From positions 620,001-684,000 of the forward strand of contig JAWQEG010000132.1 in the NCBI GenBank assembly GCA_033782935.1: a stretch of DNA of 64,000 nt. Reading direction: 5' to 3'. Below are positions 41,642 through 55,600 of the stretch, one piece after another. Below the pieces are notes generated by a model that saw only the letters and a list, made by a program, of their open reading frames with translations, was not told the DNA's origin and ran no database searches. How positions within the stretch are numbered: position 1 is the stretch's first letter; each line of letters opens with the position of its first letter. The position numbers and the translations under genes are program-made. Source of the DNA: Petrolisthes cinctipes. Lineage: Eukaryota > Arthropoda > Malacostraca > Decapoda > Porcellanidae.

Positions 41642-41817
41642 CATGTACAGATCGCTTCGGGGACCCAAAAATATCGAATTTTCGGGTGTTTTGAGCCTGA
41701 ATTTGAGATATAAACGGGTACAGAAGATGCATGCACATTTCGACTTTTTGCACCTAAAATATCGATTTTGAGCATGTTTTGGGTCTGTATCTTGAAAACA
41801 TTCTAGCAAGAAGTAGG
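41642..41817 (+). repeat. Example 176-bp monomer, itself a dimer of 88-bp half-units
   Basis: This copy is exactly 176 bp from one CATGTACAG to the next. Numbering from that point, half-unit 1 is consensus positions 21-108 and half-unit 2 is positions 109-176 plus 1-20. Aligned without gaps, the consensus halves agree at 59 of 88 positions by hand count, far above chance for this composition. Shared blocks 88 bp apart are AAAATATCGA(A/T)TTT at 27 and 115, TGTTTTGRGCCTGWATTT at 46 and 134, and GCATGYACAKATCG at 88 and 176. The middle of each half, around positions 64-80 and 152-168, is the most diverged. This copy carries the common variants TTTTTGCACC and GGGTCTGTATCTTG in its second half. 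Confidence 0.85.
41687..41704 (+). other. Conserved box TGTTTTGAGCCTGAATTT (half-unit 1 copy)
   Basis: This 18-bp box at consensus positions 46-63 matches 16 of 18 bases of the box TGTTTTGGGCCTGTATTT located 88 bp downstream, at consensus 134-151. It is among the best-preserved parts of both half-units across the window. It could be a protein-binding site or simply a slowly changing relic of the 88-bp ancestor. It does not match the CENP-B box. Confidence 0.6.
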
Positions 41818-42719
41818 CATGTACAGATTGCTTCTGGGACCCAAAAATATCGAATTTTCGAGTGTTTTGAACCTGAATTTGGGATATAGACGGGTACAAA
41901 AGATGCATACACATATTGACTTTGGGCAGCTAAAATATCGATTTTCAGCATGTTTTAGGCCTGCATTTTGAAAATACTCTAACACGGAGTATGTATGTAC
42001 ACATTGCTTTTGGGACCCAAAAATATCGAATATTCGGCGGTTTTGAGTCTGAATTTGAGATATAAACGGGTACAGATGATGCATGCACATATCGACTTTG
42101 GGCACCTAAAATATCGATTTTCAGCATGTTTTGGGCCTGTACTTTGAAAATACTCTAACACTGAGTAGGCATGTACAAATCGCTTCTGGGACACAAAAAT
42201 ATCGATTTTTTGGGTGTTTTGAGCCTGAATTTGAGATATAAACGGGTTCAGAAGATGCATGCACTTATCGACTTTGGACACCTAAAATATTGATTTATAT
42301 CCTGTTTTAAGCCTGTATTTTAAAAACATTCTAGCACTGAGTAAGCATGTGCAGATTGCTTAAGGGACCCAAAAATATCGAATTTTCGGAGTTTTGAGCC
42401 TGCATTTGAGATATAAACGGGTTCAGAAGATGCATGCACATATCGACTTTTTGCACTTAAAATATCGATTTTGAGCATGTTTTGGGTCTGTTTCTTGAAA
42501 ATATTCTAGCAAGGAGTAGGTATGTACAGATCGCTTCTGGGACCCAAAAAAATCGAATTTTCTGGTGTTTTGAACCTGAATTAGGGATATACACGTGTAC
42601 AGAAGATGCATACACATTTTGACTTTGGGCACATAAAATATCGATTTTCAGCATGTTTTGGGCCTGTATTTTAAAAACACTCTAACACGGAGTGTTCACG
42701 TACAGGTCTCTTTTGGGAC

Positions 42720-42745
42720 CCAAAAATATCGAATTTTGGGTGTTT
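42720..42745 (+). other. Duplication junction in a hybrid monomer
   Basis: The left part reads CCCAAAAATATCGAA, as in the GACCC monomer type. The right part reads TTTTGGGTGTTTTGAG, as in the GACAC...TTTTTTGGG type found at 18121. The result, GAATTTTGGGTG, is one base shorter than the normal GAATTTTCGGGTG. This is what an exchange between two non-identical monomers in register would leave. Confidence 0.75.
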
Positions 42746-45700
42746 TGAGCCTGAATTTGAGATATAAACGGGTACAGAAGATGCATGAACATATCGACTT
42801 TTTGCACCTAAAATATCGATTTTAAGCATGTTTTGGGTCTGTATCTTGAAAACATTCTAGCAAGGAGTAGGCATGTACAGGTCGCTTCTGGGACCCAAAA
42901 ATACCGAACTTTCTGGTGTTTTGAACCTGAATTTGGGATATAGACGGGTACAGAAGATGCATACACATATTGACTTTGGGCACCTAAAATATAGATTTTC
43001 AGCATGTTTTGGGCCTGTATTTTGAAAATTCATTAACACGGAGTAGGCATGTACATATCGCTTCTGGGACCCAAAAATATCGACTTTTAGGGTGTTTTGA
43101 GCCTGAATTTGAGATATAAACGGGTACAGAAGATGCATGCACATATCGACTTCGGGCACCTAAAATATCGATTTTTAGCATGTTCTGAGTCTCTATTTTG
43201 AAAACATTCTAGCACTGAGTAGGCATGTACAGATCGCTTCTGGGACCCAAAAATATCGAATTTTCGGGTGTTTTGAACCTGAATTTGGGATATAGACGGG
43301 TACAGAAGATACATACACATATTGACTTTGGGCAGCTAAAATATCGATTTTCTGCATGTTTTAGTCTTGTATTTAAAAAATACTCTAACACGGAGTATGC
43401 ATGTACAGATGGCTTTTGGGACCCAAAAATATCGAATATTCGGGAGTTTTGAGTCGGAATTTGAGATATAAACGGGTACAGAAGATGCATGCACATATCG
43501 ACTTTGGCACCCAAAATATCGATTTTGAGCATGTTTTGAGCCTGTATTTTTAAAATACTCTAATACGGTGTAGACATGTACAGATCGCTTCAGGGACACA
43601 AAAATATCGATTTTTTGGGTGTTTTGAGCCTGAAGTTGAAATATAAACGGGTACAGAAGATGCATGCACATATCGACTTTGGCACCCAAAATATCGATTT
43701 TTAGTATGTTTTGGGCGTATAATTTGAAAATATTCTAGCACTGAGTAGGCATGTACAGATCACTTCTGGGACCAAAAAATATCGATTTTTAGGTGGTTTT
43801 GAGCCAGAATTTGGGATATAACCGGGTACAGAGGATGCATGCACATATCGACTTTGGGCACCTAAAATATCGATTTTGAGTATGTTTTGGGCCTGTATTT
43901 TGAAAATACTCTAACACGGAGTATGCATATACAGATCGCTTCTGGGACACAAAAATATCGATTTTTTGGGTGTTTTGAGCCTGAATTTGAGATATAAGCG
44001 GGTACAGAAGATGCATGCACCTATCGACTTTTTGCACCTAAAATATCGATTTTAAGCATGTTTTGGGTCTGTATCTTGAAAACATTCTAGAAAGGAGTAG
44101 GCATGTACAGGTCGCTTCTGGGACCCAAAAATACCGAATTTTCTGGTGTTTTGAACCTGAATTTGGGATATAGACGGGTACAGAAGATGCATACACATAT
44201 TGACTTTGGGCACCTAAGATATAGATTTTCAGCATGTTTTCGGCCTGTATTTTGAAAATACATTAACACGGAGTAGGCATGTACAGATCGCTTCTGGGAC
44301 CCAAAAATATCGACTTTTCGGGTGTTTTGAGCCTGAATTTGAGATATAAACGGGTACAGAAAATGCATGCACATATCGACTTTGGTCACCTAAAATATCG
44401 ATTTTGAGTATGTTTTGGGCCTGTATTTTGAAAATACTCTAACACGGAGTATGCATGTACAGATCGCTTCTGGGACACAAAAATATCGATTTTTTGGGTG
44501 TTTTGAGCCTGAATTTGAGATATAAACGGGTACAGAAGATGCATGCACGTATCGACTTTTCACACCTAAAATATCGATTTATAGCATGTTTTAAGCCTGT
44601 ATTTTAAAAACATTCTAGTACTGAGTAGGCATGTACAGATCGCTTCTGGGACCCAAAAATATCGAATTTTCGGGTGTTTTGAACCTGAATTTGGGATATA
44701 GACGGGTACAGAAGATACATACACATATTGACTTTGGGCAGCTAAAATATCGATTTACAGCATGTTTTAGGCTTGTATTTTAAAAATACTCTAACATGGA
44801 GTATGCATGTACAGATGGCTTTTGGGACCCAAAAATATCGAATATTCGGGCGTTTTGAGTCTGAATTTGAGATATAAACGGGTACAGAAGATGCATGCAC
44901 ATATCGACTTTGGCACCCAAAATATCGATTTTGAGCATGTTTTGAGCATGTATTTTTAAAATACTCTAACACGGAGTAGACACGTACAGATCGCTTCTGG
45001 GACCCAAATAAATCGAATTTTCGGTTGTTCTGAGCCTGAAATTGAGATATGAACATGTACAGAAGATACATGCACATATCGACTTCGGGCACCTAAAATA
45101 TCGATTTTGAGCATGTTTTGGGCCTGTATTTTGAAAATACTATAGCACGGTGTAGACATGTACAGATCGCTTCAGGGACACAAAAATATCGATTTTTTGG
45201 GTGTTTTGAGCCTGAATTTGAGATTTAAACGGGTAAAGAAGATGCATGCACATATCGACTTTTCACACCTAAAATATCGATTTATAGCATGTTTTAGGCC
45301 TGTATTTTGAAAACATTCTAGCACTGAGTAGGCATGTGCAGATCGCTTAAGGGACCCAAAAATATCGAATTTTCGGAGTTTTGAGTCTGAATTTGAGATA
45401 TAAACGGGTACAGAAGATGCATGCACATATCTACTTTTTGCACCTTAAATATCGATTTTCAGCATGTTTTGGGTCTGTATTTTGAAAACATTCTAGCAAG
45501 GAGTAGGGATGTACAAATCGCTTCTGGGACCCAAAATTATCGAATTTTCTGGTGTTTTGAACCTGAATTTGGGATATAGACGGATACAGAAGATGCATGC
45601 ACATATCGACTTTGGGCACCTAAAATATCGATTTTGAGCATGTTTTGGGCCTGTATTTTGAAAATACTCAAACACGGTGTAGACATGTACAGATCGCTTC

Positions 45701-48700
45701 TGGGACACAACAATATCGATTATTTGGGTGTTTTGAGCCTGAATTTGAGATATAAACGGGTACAGAAGATGCATGCACATATTGACTTTGCCACCCAAAA
45801 TATCGATTTTGAGCATGTTTTGGGCCTGTATTTTGAAAATACTCTAACACGGAGTAGGCATGTACAGATCGCTTCGGGGACCCAAAAATATCGAATTTTC
45901 GGGTGTTTTGAGCCTGAATTTGAGATATAAACGGGTACAGAAGATGCATGCACATTTCGACTTTTTGAATCTAAAATATCGATTTTGAGCATGTTTTGGG
46001 TCTGTATCTTGAAAACATTCTAGCAAGAAGTAGACATGTACAGATTGCTTCTGGGACCCAAAAATATCGAATTTTCGAGTGTTTTGAACCTGAATTTGGG
46101 ATATAGACGGGTACAGAAGATGCATACACATATTGACTTTGGGCAGCTAAAATATCGATTTTCAGCATGTTTTAGGCCTGTATTTTGAAAATACACTAAC
46201 ACGGAGTATGCATGTACACATTGCTTTTGGGACCCAAAAATATCGAATATTCTGGTGTTTTGAGTCTGAATTTGAGATATAAACGGGTACAGAAGATGCA
46301 TGCACATATCGACTTTGGGCACCTAAAATATCGATTTTGAGCATCTTTTGGGCCTGTATTTTGAAAATACTCTAACACGGAGTAGGCATGTACAGATCGC
46401 TTCTGGGACACAAAAATATCGATTTTTTGGGTGTTTTGAGCCCGAATTTGAGATATAAACGGGTTCAGAAAATGCATGCACATATCGACTTTGGACACCT
46501 AAAATATCGATTTATAGCATGTGTTAAGCCTGTATTTTAAAAACATTCTAGCACTGAGTAGGCATGTGCAGATTGCTTAAGGGACCCAAAAATATCGAAT
46601 TTTCGGAGTTTTGAGCCTGAATTTGATATATAAACGGGTACAGAAGATGCATGCACATATCGACTTTTTGCACTTAAAATATCGATTTTGAGCATGTTTT
46701 GGGTCTGTATCTTGAACATATTCTAGCAAGGAGTAGGAATGTACAGATCGCTTCTGGGACACAAAATTATCGAATTTTCGGGTGTTTTGAACCTGAATTT
46801 GGGATATAGACGGATACAGAAGATTCATGCACATATCGACTTTGGGCACCTAAAATATCGATTTTGAGCATGTTTTGGGCCTGTATTTTGAAAATACTAT
46901 AGCACGGTGTAGACATGTACAGATCGCTTCTGGGACACAAAAATATCGATTTTTTGGGTGTTTTGAGCCTGAATTTGAGATATAAACGGGTACAGAAGAT
47001 GCATGCACATATCGACTTTGGCACCCAAAATATCGATTTTGAGCATGTTTTGGGTCTGTATCATGAAAACTTTCTAGAAAGAAGTAGGCATGTACAGATT
47101 GCTTCTGGGACTCAAAAATATCGAATTTTCGAGTGTTTTGAACTTGAATTTGGGATATAGACGGGTACAGAAGATGCATACACTTATTGACTTTTGGCAG
47201 CTAAAATATCGATTTACAGCATGTTTTAGTCCTGTATTTTAAAAATACTCTAACACGGAGTATGCATGTACAGATCGCTTTTGGGACCCAAAAATATCGA
47301 ATATTCGGGTGTTTTGAGTCTGAAATTGAGATATAAACGGGTACAGAAGATGCATGCACATATCGACTTTGGGCACCCAAAATATCGATTTTGAGCATGT
47401 TTTGAGCCTGTATTTTAAAAATACTCTAACACGGAGTAGACACGTACAGATCGCTTCTGGGACCCTAATAAATCGAATTTTCGGTTGTTCTGAGCCTGAA
47501 TTTGAGATATGAACAGGTACAGAAGATGCATGCACATATCGACTTCGGGCACCTAAAATATCGATTTTGTGCATGTTTTGGGCCTGTATTTTGAAAATAC
47601 TATAGCACGGTGTAGGCATGTACAGATCGCTTCTGGGACACAAAAATATCGAGTTTTTGGGTGTTTTGAGCCTGAAATTGAGATATAAACGGGTACAGTA
47701 GATGCATGCACATATCGACTTTGGCACCCAAAATATCGATTTTTAGTATGTTTTCGGCGTATAATTTGAAAATATTCTAGCACTGAGTAGGCATGTACAG
47801 ATCGCTTCTGGGACCCAAAAACATCGAATTTTCGGGAGTTTTGAGCCAGAATTTGGGATATAACCGGGTACAGAGGATGCATGCACATATCGACTTTTTG
47901 CACCTAAAATATCGATTTTGAGCATGTTTTGGGTCTGTATCTTGAAAAAATTCTAGCATGGAGTAGGCATGTACAGATCGTTTCTGGGACCCAAAAATAC
48001 CGAATTTTCTGGTGTTTTGAAACTGAATTTGGGATATAGACGGGTACAGAAGATGCATACACATATTGACTTTGGGCACCTAAAATATAGATTTTCAGCA
48101 TGTTTTTGGTCTGTATTTTGAAAATACATTAACACGGAGTAGGCATGTACAGATCACTTCTGGGACCCAAAAATATCGAATTTTCAGGTGTTTTGAGCCT
48201 GAATTTGAGATATAAACGGATACAGAAGATTCATGCACATATCGACTTTGGGCACCTAAAATATCGATTTTGAGCATGTTTTGGGCCTGTATCTTGAAAA
48301 CATTCTAGCAAGGAGTATGCATGTACAGATCGCATTTGGGACCCAAAAATATCGAATTTTCTGGTTTTTTGAACTTGAATTAGGGATATACACGTGTACA
48401 GAAGATTCATACACATATTGACTTTTGGCACATAAAATATCGATTTTCAGCATGTTTTGGGCCTGTATTTTAAAAACACTCTAACACGGAGTATGCACGT
48501 ACAGATCGCTTCTGGGACCCAAAAATATTGAATTTTCGGGTGTTTTGAGCCTGAATTTGAGATATAAACGGGTACAGAAGATGCATGCACATTTCGACTT
48601 TGGGCACCTAAAATGACGATTTTTAGCATGTTTTAGGCCTGTATTTAAAAAATACTCTAACTCGGAGTAGACATGTACAGATCGCTTTTGGGACCCAAAA

Positions 48701-50874
48701 ATATCGAATTTTCGGGTGTTTTGAGCCTGAATTTGAGATATAAACGGGTACAAAAGATGCATGAACATATCGACTCTTTGCACCTAAAATATCGATTGTG
48801 AGCATGTCTTGGGTTTGTATCTTAAAAAATTCTAGCAAGGAGTAGGCATGTACAGATGGCTTCTGGGACCCATAAATATCGAATTTTCGGGTGTTTTGAA
48901 CCTGAATTTGGGATATAGACGGGTACAGAAGATGCATACATATATTGACTTTGGGCACCTAAAATATAGATTTTCAGCATGTTTTGGGCCTGTATTTTGA
49001 AAATACATTTACACGGAGTAGGCATGTACAGATCGCTTCTGGGACCCAAAAATATCGACTTTTCGGGTGTTTTGAGCCTGAATTTGAGATATAAACGGGT
49101 ACAGAAAATGCATGCACATATCGACTTTGGTCACCTAAAATATCGATTTTGAGTATGTTTTGGGCCTGTATTTTGAAAATACTCTAACACGGAGTATGCA
49201 TGTACAGATCGCTTCTGGGACACAAAAATATCGATTTTTTGGGTGTTTTGAGCCTGAATTTGAAATATAAACGGGTGCAGAAGATGCATGCACATATTGA
49301 CTTTGGACACCTAAAATATCGATTTGTAGCATGTTTTAAGCCTGTTTTTTAAAAACATTCTAGCACTGAGTAGACATGTACAGATCGCTTCTGCGACCCA
49401 AAAATATCGAATTTTCGGGTGTCTTGAATCTGAATTTGGGATATAGACGGGTACAGAAGATGCATACACATATTGACTTTGGGCAGCTAAAATATCGATT
49501 TACAGCATGTTTTAGGCTTGTATTTTAAAAATACTCTAACACGGAGTATGCATGTACAGATGGCTTTTGAGACCCAAAAATATCGAATATTCGGGAGTTT
49601 TGAGTCTGAATTTGAGATATAAACGGGTACAGAAGATGCATGCACATATCGACTTTGGCACCCAAAATATCAATTTTGAGTATGTTTTGAGCCTGAGTTT
49701 TTAAAATACTCTAACACGGAGTAGACACGTACAGATCGCTTCTGGGACCCAAATAAATCGAATTTTCGGTTGTTCTGAGCCTGAATTTGAGATATGAACA
49801 GGTACAGAAGATGCATGCACATATCGACTTCGGGCACCTAAAATATCGATTTTCAGCAAGTTTTGGGCCTGTATTTTGAAAATACTCAAACACGGTGTAG
49901 ACATGTACAGATCGCTTCTGGGACACAAAAATATCGATTTTTTAGGTGTTTTGAGCCTGAATTTGAGATATAAACGGGTACAGAAGATGCATGCACATAT
50001 CGACTTTGGCACCCAAAATATCGATTTTTAGTATGTTTTGGGCGTATAATTTGAAAATATTCTAGCACTGAGTAGGCATGTACAGATCGCTTCTGGAACC
50101 CAAAAATATCGAATTTTCGGGTGTTTTGAGCCAGAAATTGGGATATAACCGGGTACAGACGATGCATGCACATATCGACTTTTTGCACCTAAAATATCGA
50201 TTTTGAGCATGTTTTGTGTCTGTATCTTGAAAAAATTCTAGCAAGGAGTAGGCATGTACAGATCGCTTCTGGGACCCAAAATTATCGAATTTTCGGGTGT
50301 TTTCAACCTGAATTTGGGATATAGACGGATACCGAGGATGAATGCACATATCGTCATTTTGCACCTAATATATCGATTTTGAGCATGTTTTGGGCCTGTA
50401 TTTTGAAAATACTCTAACACGGAGTAGGCATGTACAGATCGCTTCGGGGACCAAAAAATATCGACTTTTAGGGTGTTTTGAGCCTGAATTTGAGATATAA
50501 ACGGGTACAGAAGATGCATGCACATTTCGACTTTTTGCACCTAAAATATCGATTTTGAGCATGTTTTGGGTCTGTAACTTGACAACATTCTAGCAAGAAG
50601 TAGGCATGTACAGATTGCTTCTAGGACCCAAAAATATCGAATTTTCGAGTGTTTTGAACCTGAATTTGAGATATAGACGGGTACAGAAGATGCATACACA
50701 TATTGACTTTGGGCAGCTAAAATATCGAATTTCTGCATGTTTTAGCCCTGTATTTTGAAAATATTCTAACACGAAGTATGCATGTACACATTTCTTTTGG
50801 GACCCAAAAATATCGAATATTCGGGTGTTTTGAGTCTGAATTTGAGATATAAACGGATACAGAAGATGCATGCA

Positions 50875-52676
50875 CATATCGACTTTGGGCACCCAAAATA
50901 TCGATTTTGAGCATGTTTTGGGCCTGTATTTTTAAAATACTCTAACACAGAGTAGACACGTACAGATCGCGTCTGGAACCCAAATAAATCGAATTTTAGG
51001 GTGTTCTGAGCCTGAATTTGAAATATGAACGGATACAGAAGATGCATGCACATATCGACTTTGGGCACCTAAAATATCGATTTTCAGCATGTTTTGGGCC
51101 TGTATTTTTAAAATACTATAGCACGGTGTAGACATGTACAGATCGCTTCAGGGACACAAAAATATTTATTTTTTGGGTGTTTTGAGTCTGAATTTGAGAT
51201 ATAAACGGGTACAGAAGATGCATGCACATATCGACTTTTTGCACCTAAAATATCGATTTATAGCATGTTTTAAGCCTGTATTTTAAAAACATTCTACCAC
51301 TGAGTAGGCATGTGCAGATCGCTTAAGGGACCCAAAAATATCGAATTTTCGGAGTTTTGAGCCTGAATTTGGGATATAAACGGGTACAGAAGATGCATGC
51401 ACATATCGACTTTTTGCACCTAAAATATCGATTTTGAGCATGTTTTGGGTCTGTATTTTGAAAAAATTCTAGCAAGGAGTAGGCATGTACAGATCGCTTC
51501 TGGGACCCAAAATTATCGAATTTTCTGGTGTTTTGAACCTGAATTTGGGATATAGACGGATACAGAAGATGCATGCACGTATCGACTTTTTGCACCTAAA
51601 ATATCGATTTTGAGCATGTTTTGGGCCTGTATTTTGAAAATACTCTAACACGGAGTAGGCATGTACAGATCGCTTCGGGGACTCAAAAATATCGAATTTT
51701 CGGGTGTTTTGAGCCTGAATTTGAGATATAAACGGGTACAGAAGATGCATGCACATTTCGACTTTTTGCACCTAAAATATCGATTTTGAGCATGTTTTGG
51801 GTCTGTATCTTGAAAACATTCTAGCAAGAAGTAGGCATGTACAGATCGCTTCTGGAACCCAAATAAATCGAATTTTAGGGTATTCTGAGCCTGAATTTGA
51901 GATATGAACGGATACAGAAGATGAATGCACATATCGACTTTGGGCACCTAAAATATCGATTTTGAGCATGTTTTGGGCCTGTATTTTGAAAATACTATAG
52001 CACGGTGTAGACATGTACAGATCGCTTCTGGGAAACAAAAATTTCGATTTTTTGGGTGTTTTGAGCCTGAATTTGAGATATAAACGGGTACAGAAGATGC
52101 ATGCACATATCGACTTTGGCACCCAAAATATCGATTTTTAGTATGTTTTGGGAGTATAATTTGAAAATATTCTAGCACTGAGTAGGCATGTACAGATCGC
52201 TTCTGGGACCCAAAAATATCGAATTTTCGGGGGTTTTTACCCAGAATTTGGGATATAACCGGGTACATAGGATGCATGCACATATTGACTTTTTGCACCT
52301 AAAATATCAATTTCAAGCATGTTTTGGGTCTGTATCTTGAAAACATTCTAGGAAGGAGTAGGCATGTAAAGGTCGCTTCTGGGACCCAAAAATACCGAAT
52401 TTTCTGGTGTTTTGAACCAGAATTTGGGATATAGACGGGTACAGAAGATGCATACACATATTGACTTTGGGCACCTAAAATATAGATTTTCAGCATTTTT
52501 TGGGCCTGTATTTTGAAAATACATTAACACGGAGTAGGCATGTACAGTTTGCTTCCGGGACCCAAAAATATCGACTTTTCGGGTGTTTTGAGCCTGAATT
52601 TGAGATATAAACGGGTACATAAGATGCATGCACATATCGACTTTCGGCACCTAAAATATAGATTTTGAGTATGTTT
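50875..52676. repeat. Ten-monomer module, copy in the second block
   Basis: Counterpart of 26262-28063 at offset 24613, with no change noticed. Confidence 0.75.
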
Positions 52677-55600
52677 TGAGCCTGAGTTTTTAAAATACTC
52701 TAACACGGAGTAGACACGTACAGATCGCTTCAGGGACCCAAATAAATCGAATTTTCGGTTGTTCTGAGCCTGAATTTGAAATATAAACGGGTGCAGAAGA
52801 TGCATGCACATATCGACTTTGGACACCTAAAATATCGATTTGTAGCATGTTTTAAGCCTGTTTTTTAAAAACATTCTAGCACTGAGTAGACATGTACAGA
52901 TCGCTTCTGAGACCCAAAAATATCGAATTTTCGGGTGTCTTGAATCTGAATTTGGGATATAGACGGGTACAGAAGATGCATACACATATTGACTTTGGGC
53001 AGCTAAAATATCGATTTACAGCATGTTTTAAGCTTGTATTTTGAAAATACTCTAACACGGAGTATGCATGTACAGATGGCTTTTGGGACCCAAAAATATC
53101 GAATATTCGGGAGTTTTGAGTCTGAATTTGAGATATAAACGGGTACAGAAGATGCATGCACATATCGACTTTGGCACCCAAAATATCAATTTTGAGTATG
53201 TTTTGAGCCTGAGTTTTTAAAATACTCTAACACGGAGTAGACACGTACAGATCGCTTCTGGGACCCAAATAAATCGAATTTTCGGTTGTTCTGAGCCTGA
53301 ATTTGAGATATGAACAGGTACAGAAGATGCATGCACATATCGACTTCGGGCACGTAAAATATCGATTTTCAGCAAGTTTTGGGCCTGTATTTTGAAAATA
53401 CTCAAACACGGTGTAGACATGTACAGATCGCTTCTGGGACACAAAAATATCGATTTTTTAGGTGCTTTGAGCCTGAATTTGGGATATAACCGGGTACAGA
53501 CGATGCATGCACATATCGACTTTTTGCACCTAAAATATCGATTTTGAGCATGTTTTGTGTCTGTATATTGAAAAAATTCTAGCAAGGAGTAGGCATGTAC
53601 AGATCGCTTCTGGGACCCAAAATTATCGAATTTTCGGGTGTTTTCAACCTGAATTTGGGATATAGACGGATACCGAGGATGAATGCACATATCGTCATTT
53701 TGCACCTAATATATCGATTTTGAGCATGTTTTGGGCCTGTATTTTGAAAATACTCTAACACGGAGTAGGCATGTACAGATCGCTTCGGGGACCAAAAAAT
53801 ATCGAATTTTCGGGTGTTTTGAGCCTGAATTTGAGATATAAACGGGTACAGAAGATGCATGCACATTTCGACTTTTTGCACCTAAAATATCGATTTTGAG
53901 CATGTTTTGGGTCTGTAACTTGACAACATTCTAGCAAGAAGTAGGCATGTACAGATTGCTTCTAGGACCCAAAAATATCGAATTTTCGAGTGTTTTGAAC
54001 CTGAATTTGAGATATAGACGGGTACAGAAGATGCATACACATATTGACTTTGGGCAGCTAAAATATCGAATTTCTGCATGTTTTAGCCCTGTATTTTGAA
54101 AATATTTTAACACGAAGTATGCATGTACACATTTCTTTTGGGACCCAAAAATATCGAATATTCGGGTGTTTTGAGTCTGAATTTGAGATATAAACGGATA
54201 CAGAAGATGCATGCACATATCGACTTTGGGCACCCAAAATATCGATTTTGAGCATGTTTTGGGCCTGTATTTTTAAAATACTCTAACACAGAGTAGACAC
54301 GTACAGATCGCGTCTGGAACCCAAATAAATCGAATTTTAGGGTGTTCTGAGCCTGAATTTGAAATATGAACGGATACAGAAGATGCATGCACATATCGAC
54401 TTTGGGCACCTAAAATATCGATTTTCAGCATGTTTTGGGCCTGTATTTTGAAAATACTATAGCACGGTGTAGACATGTACAGATCGCTTCAGGGACACAA
54501 AAATATCGATTTTTTGGGTGTTTTGAGCCCGAATTTGAGATATAAACGGGTTCAGAAAATGCATGCACATATCGACTTTGGACACCTAAAATATCGATTT
54601 ATAGCATGTGTTAAGCCTGTATTTTAAAAACATTCTAGCACTGAGTAGGCATGTGCAGATTGCTTAAGGGACCCAAAAATATCGAATTTTCGGAGTTTTG
54701 AGCCTGAATTTGATATATAAACGGGTACAGAAGATGCATGCACATATCGACTTTTTGCACTTAAAATATCGATTTTGAGCATGTTTTGGGTCTGTATCTT
54801 GAACATATTCTAGCAAGGAGTAGGAATGTACAGATCGCTTCTGGGACACAAAATTATCGAATTTTTGGGTGTTTTGAACCTGAATTTGGGATATAGACGA
54901 ATACAGAAGATTCATGCACATATCGACTTTGGGCACCTAAAATATCGATTTTGAGCATGTTTTGGGCCTGTATTTTGAAAATACTATAGCACGGTGTAGA
55001 CATGTACAGATCGCTTCTGGGACACAAAAATATCGATTTTTTGGGTGTTTTGAGCCTGAATTTGAGATATAAACGGGTACAGAAGATGCATGCACATATC
55101 GACTTTGGCACCCAAAATATCGATTTTGAGCATGTTTTGGGTCTGTATCATGAAAACTTTCTAGAAAGAAGTAGGCATGTACAGATTGCTTCTGGGACTC
55201 AAAAATATCGAATTTTCGAGTCTTTTGAACTTGAATTTGGGATATAGACGGGTACAGAAGATGCATACACTTATTGACTTTTGGCAGCTAAAATATCGAT
55301 TTACAGCATGTTTTAGTCCTGTATTTTAAAAATACTCTAACACGGAGTAGACACGTACAGATCGCTTCTGGGACCCTAATAAATCGAATTTTCGGTTGTT
55401 CTGAGCCTGAATTTGAGATATGAACAGGTACAGAAGATGCATGCACATATCGACTTCGGGCACCTAAAATATCGATTTTGTGCATGTTTTGGGCCTGTAT
55501 TTTGAAAATACTATAGCACGGTGTAGGCATGTACAGATCGCTTCTGGGACACAAAAATATCGAGTTTTTGGGTGTTTTGAGCCTGAATTTGAGATATAAA

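Larger units (their letters stand above)
18121..42733. repeat. 24.6-kb (~140-monomer) block, copy 1 of a tandem duplication
   Basis: Every segment of this block that I compared recurs 24613 bp downstream. Base 18121 onward equals base 42734 onward, and 42734 directly follows the last base of this copy, so the block is an exact tandem duplicate. The bases just left of 18121 and of 42734 differ, which fixes the boundary to within a few bases. Substitutions seen against copy 2 are at 18443, 21676, 32136 and 32549-32550. Copy 1 lacks two monomers at 34523. The comparison was made on translated segments and selected raw bases, so a few more substitutions may exist. Confidence 0.9.
41290..42733. 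repeat. Tail of block copy 1
   Basis: About 41580-42420 resembles about 21185-22025 (offset 20396). About 42423-42690 resembles family A near 3205-3475. The last monomer is a hybrid at the duplication border. All monomers are otherwise normal. Confidence 0.65.

Noticed and set aside
41697..41720. CENP-B box
   Set aside because: Only the 3' half (A, two bases, CGGG) is met, in ATAAACGGGT. The required TTCG upstream reads TGAG, two mismatches in the core, so I do not call it.
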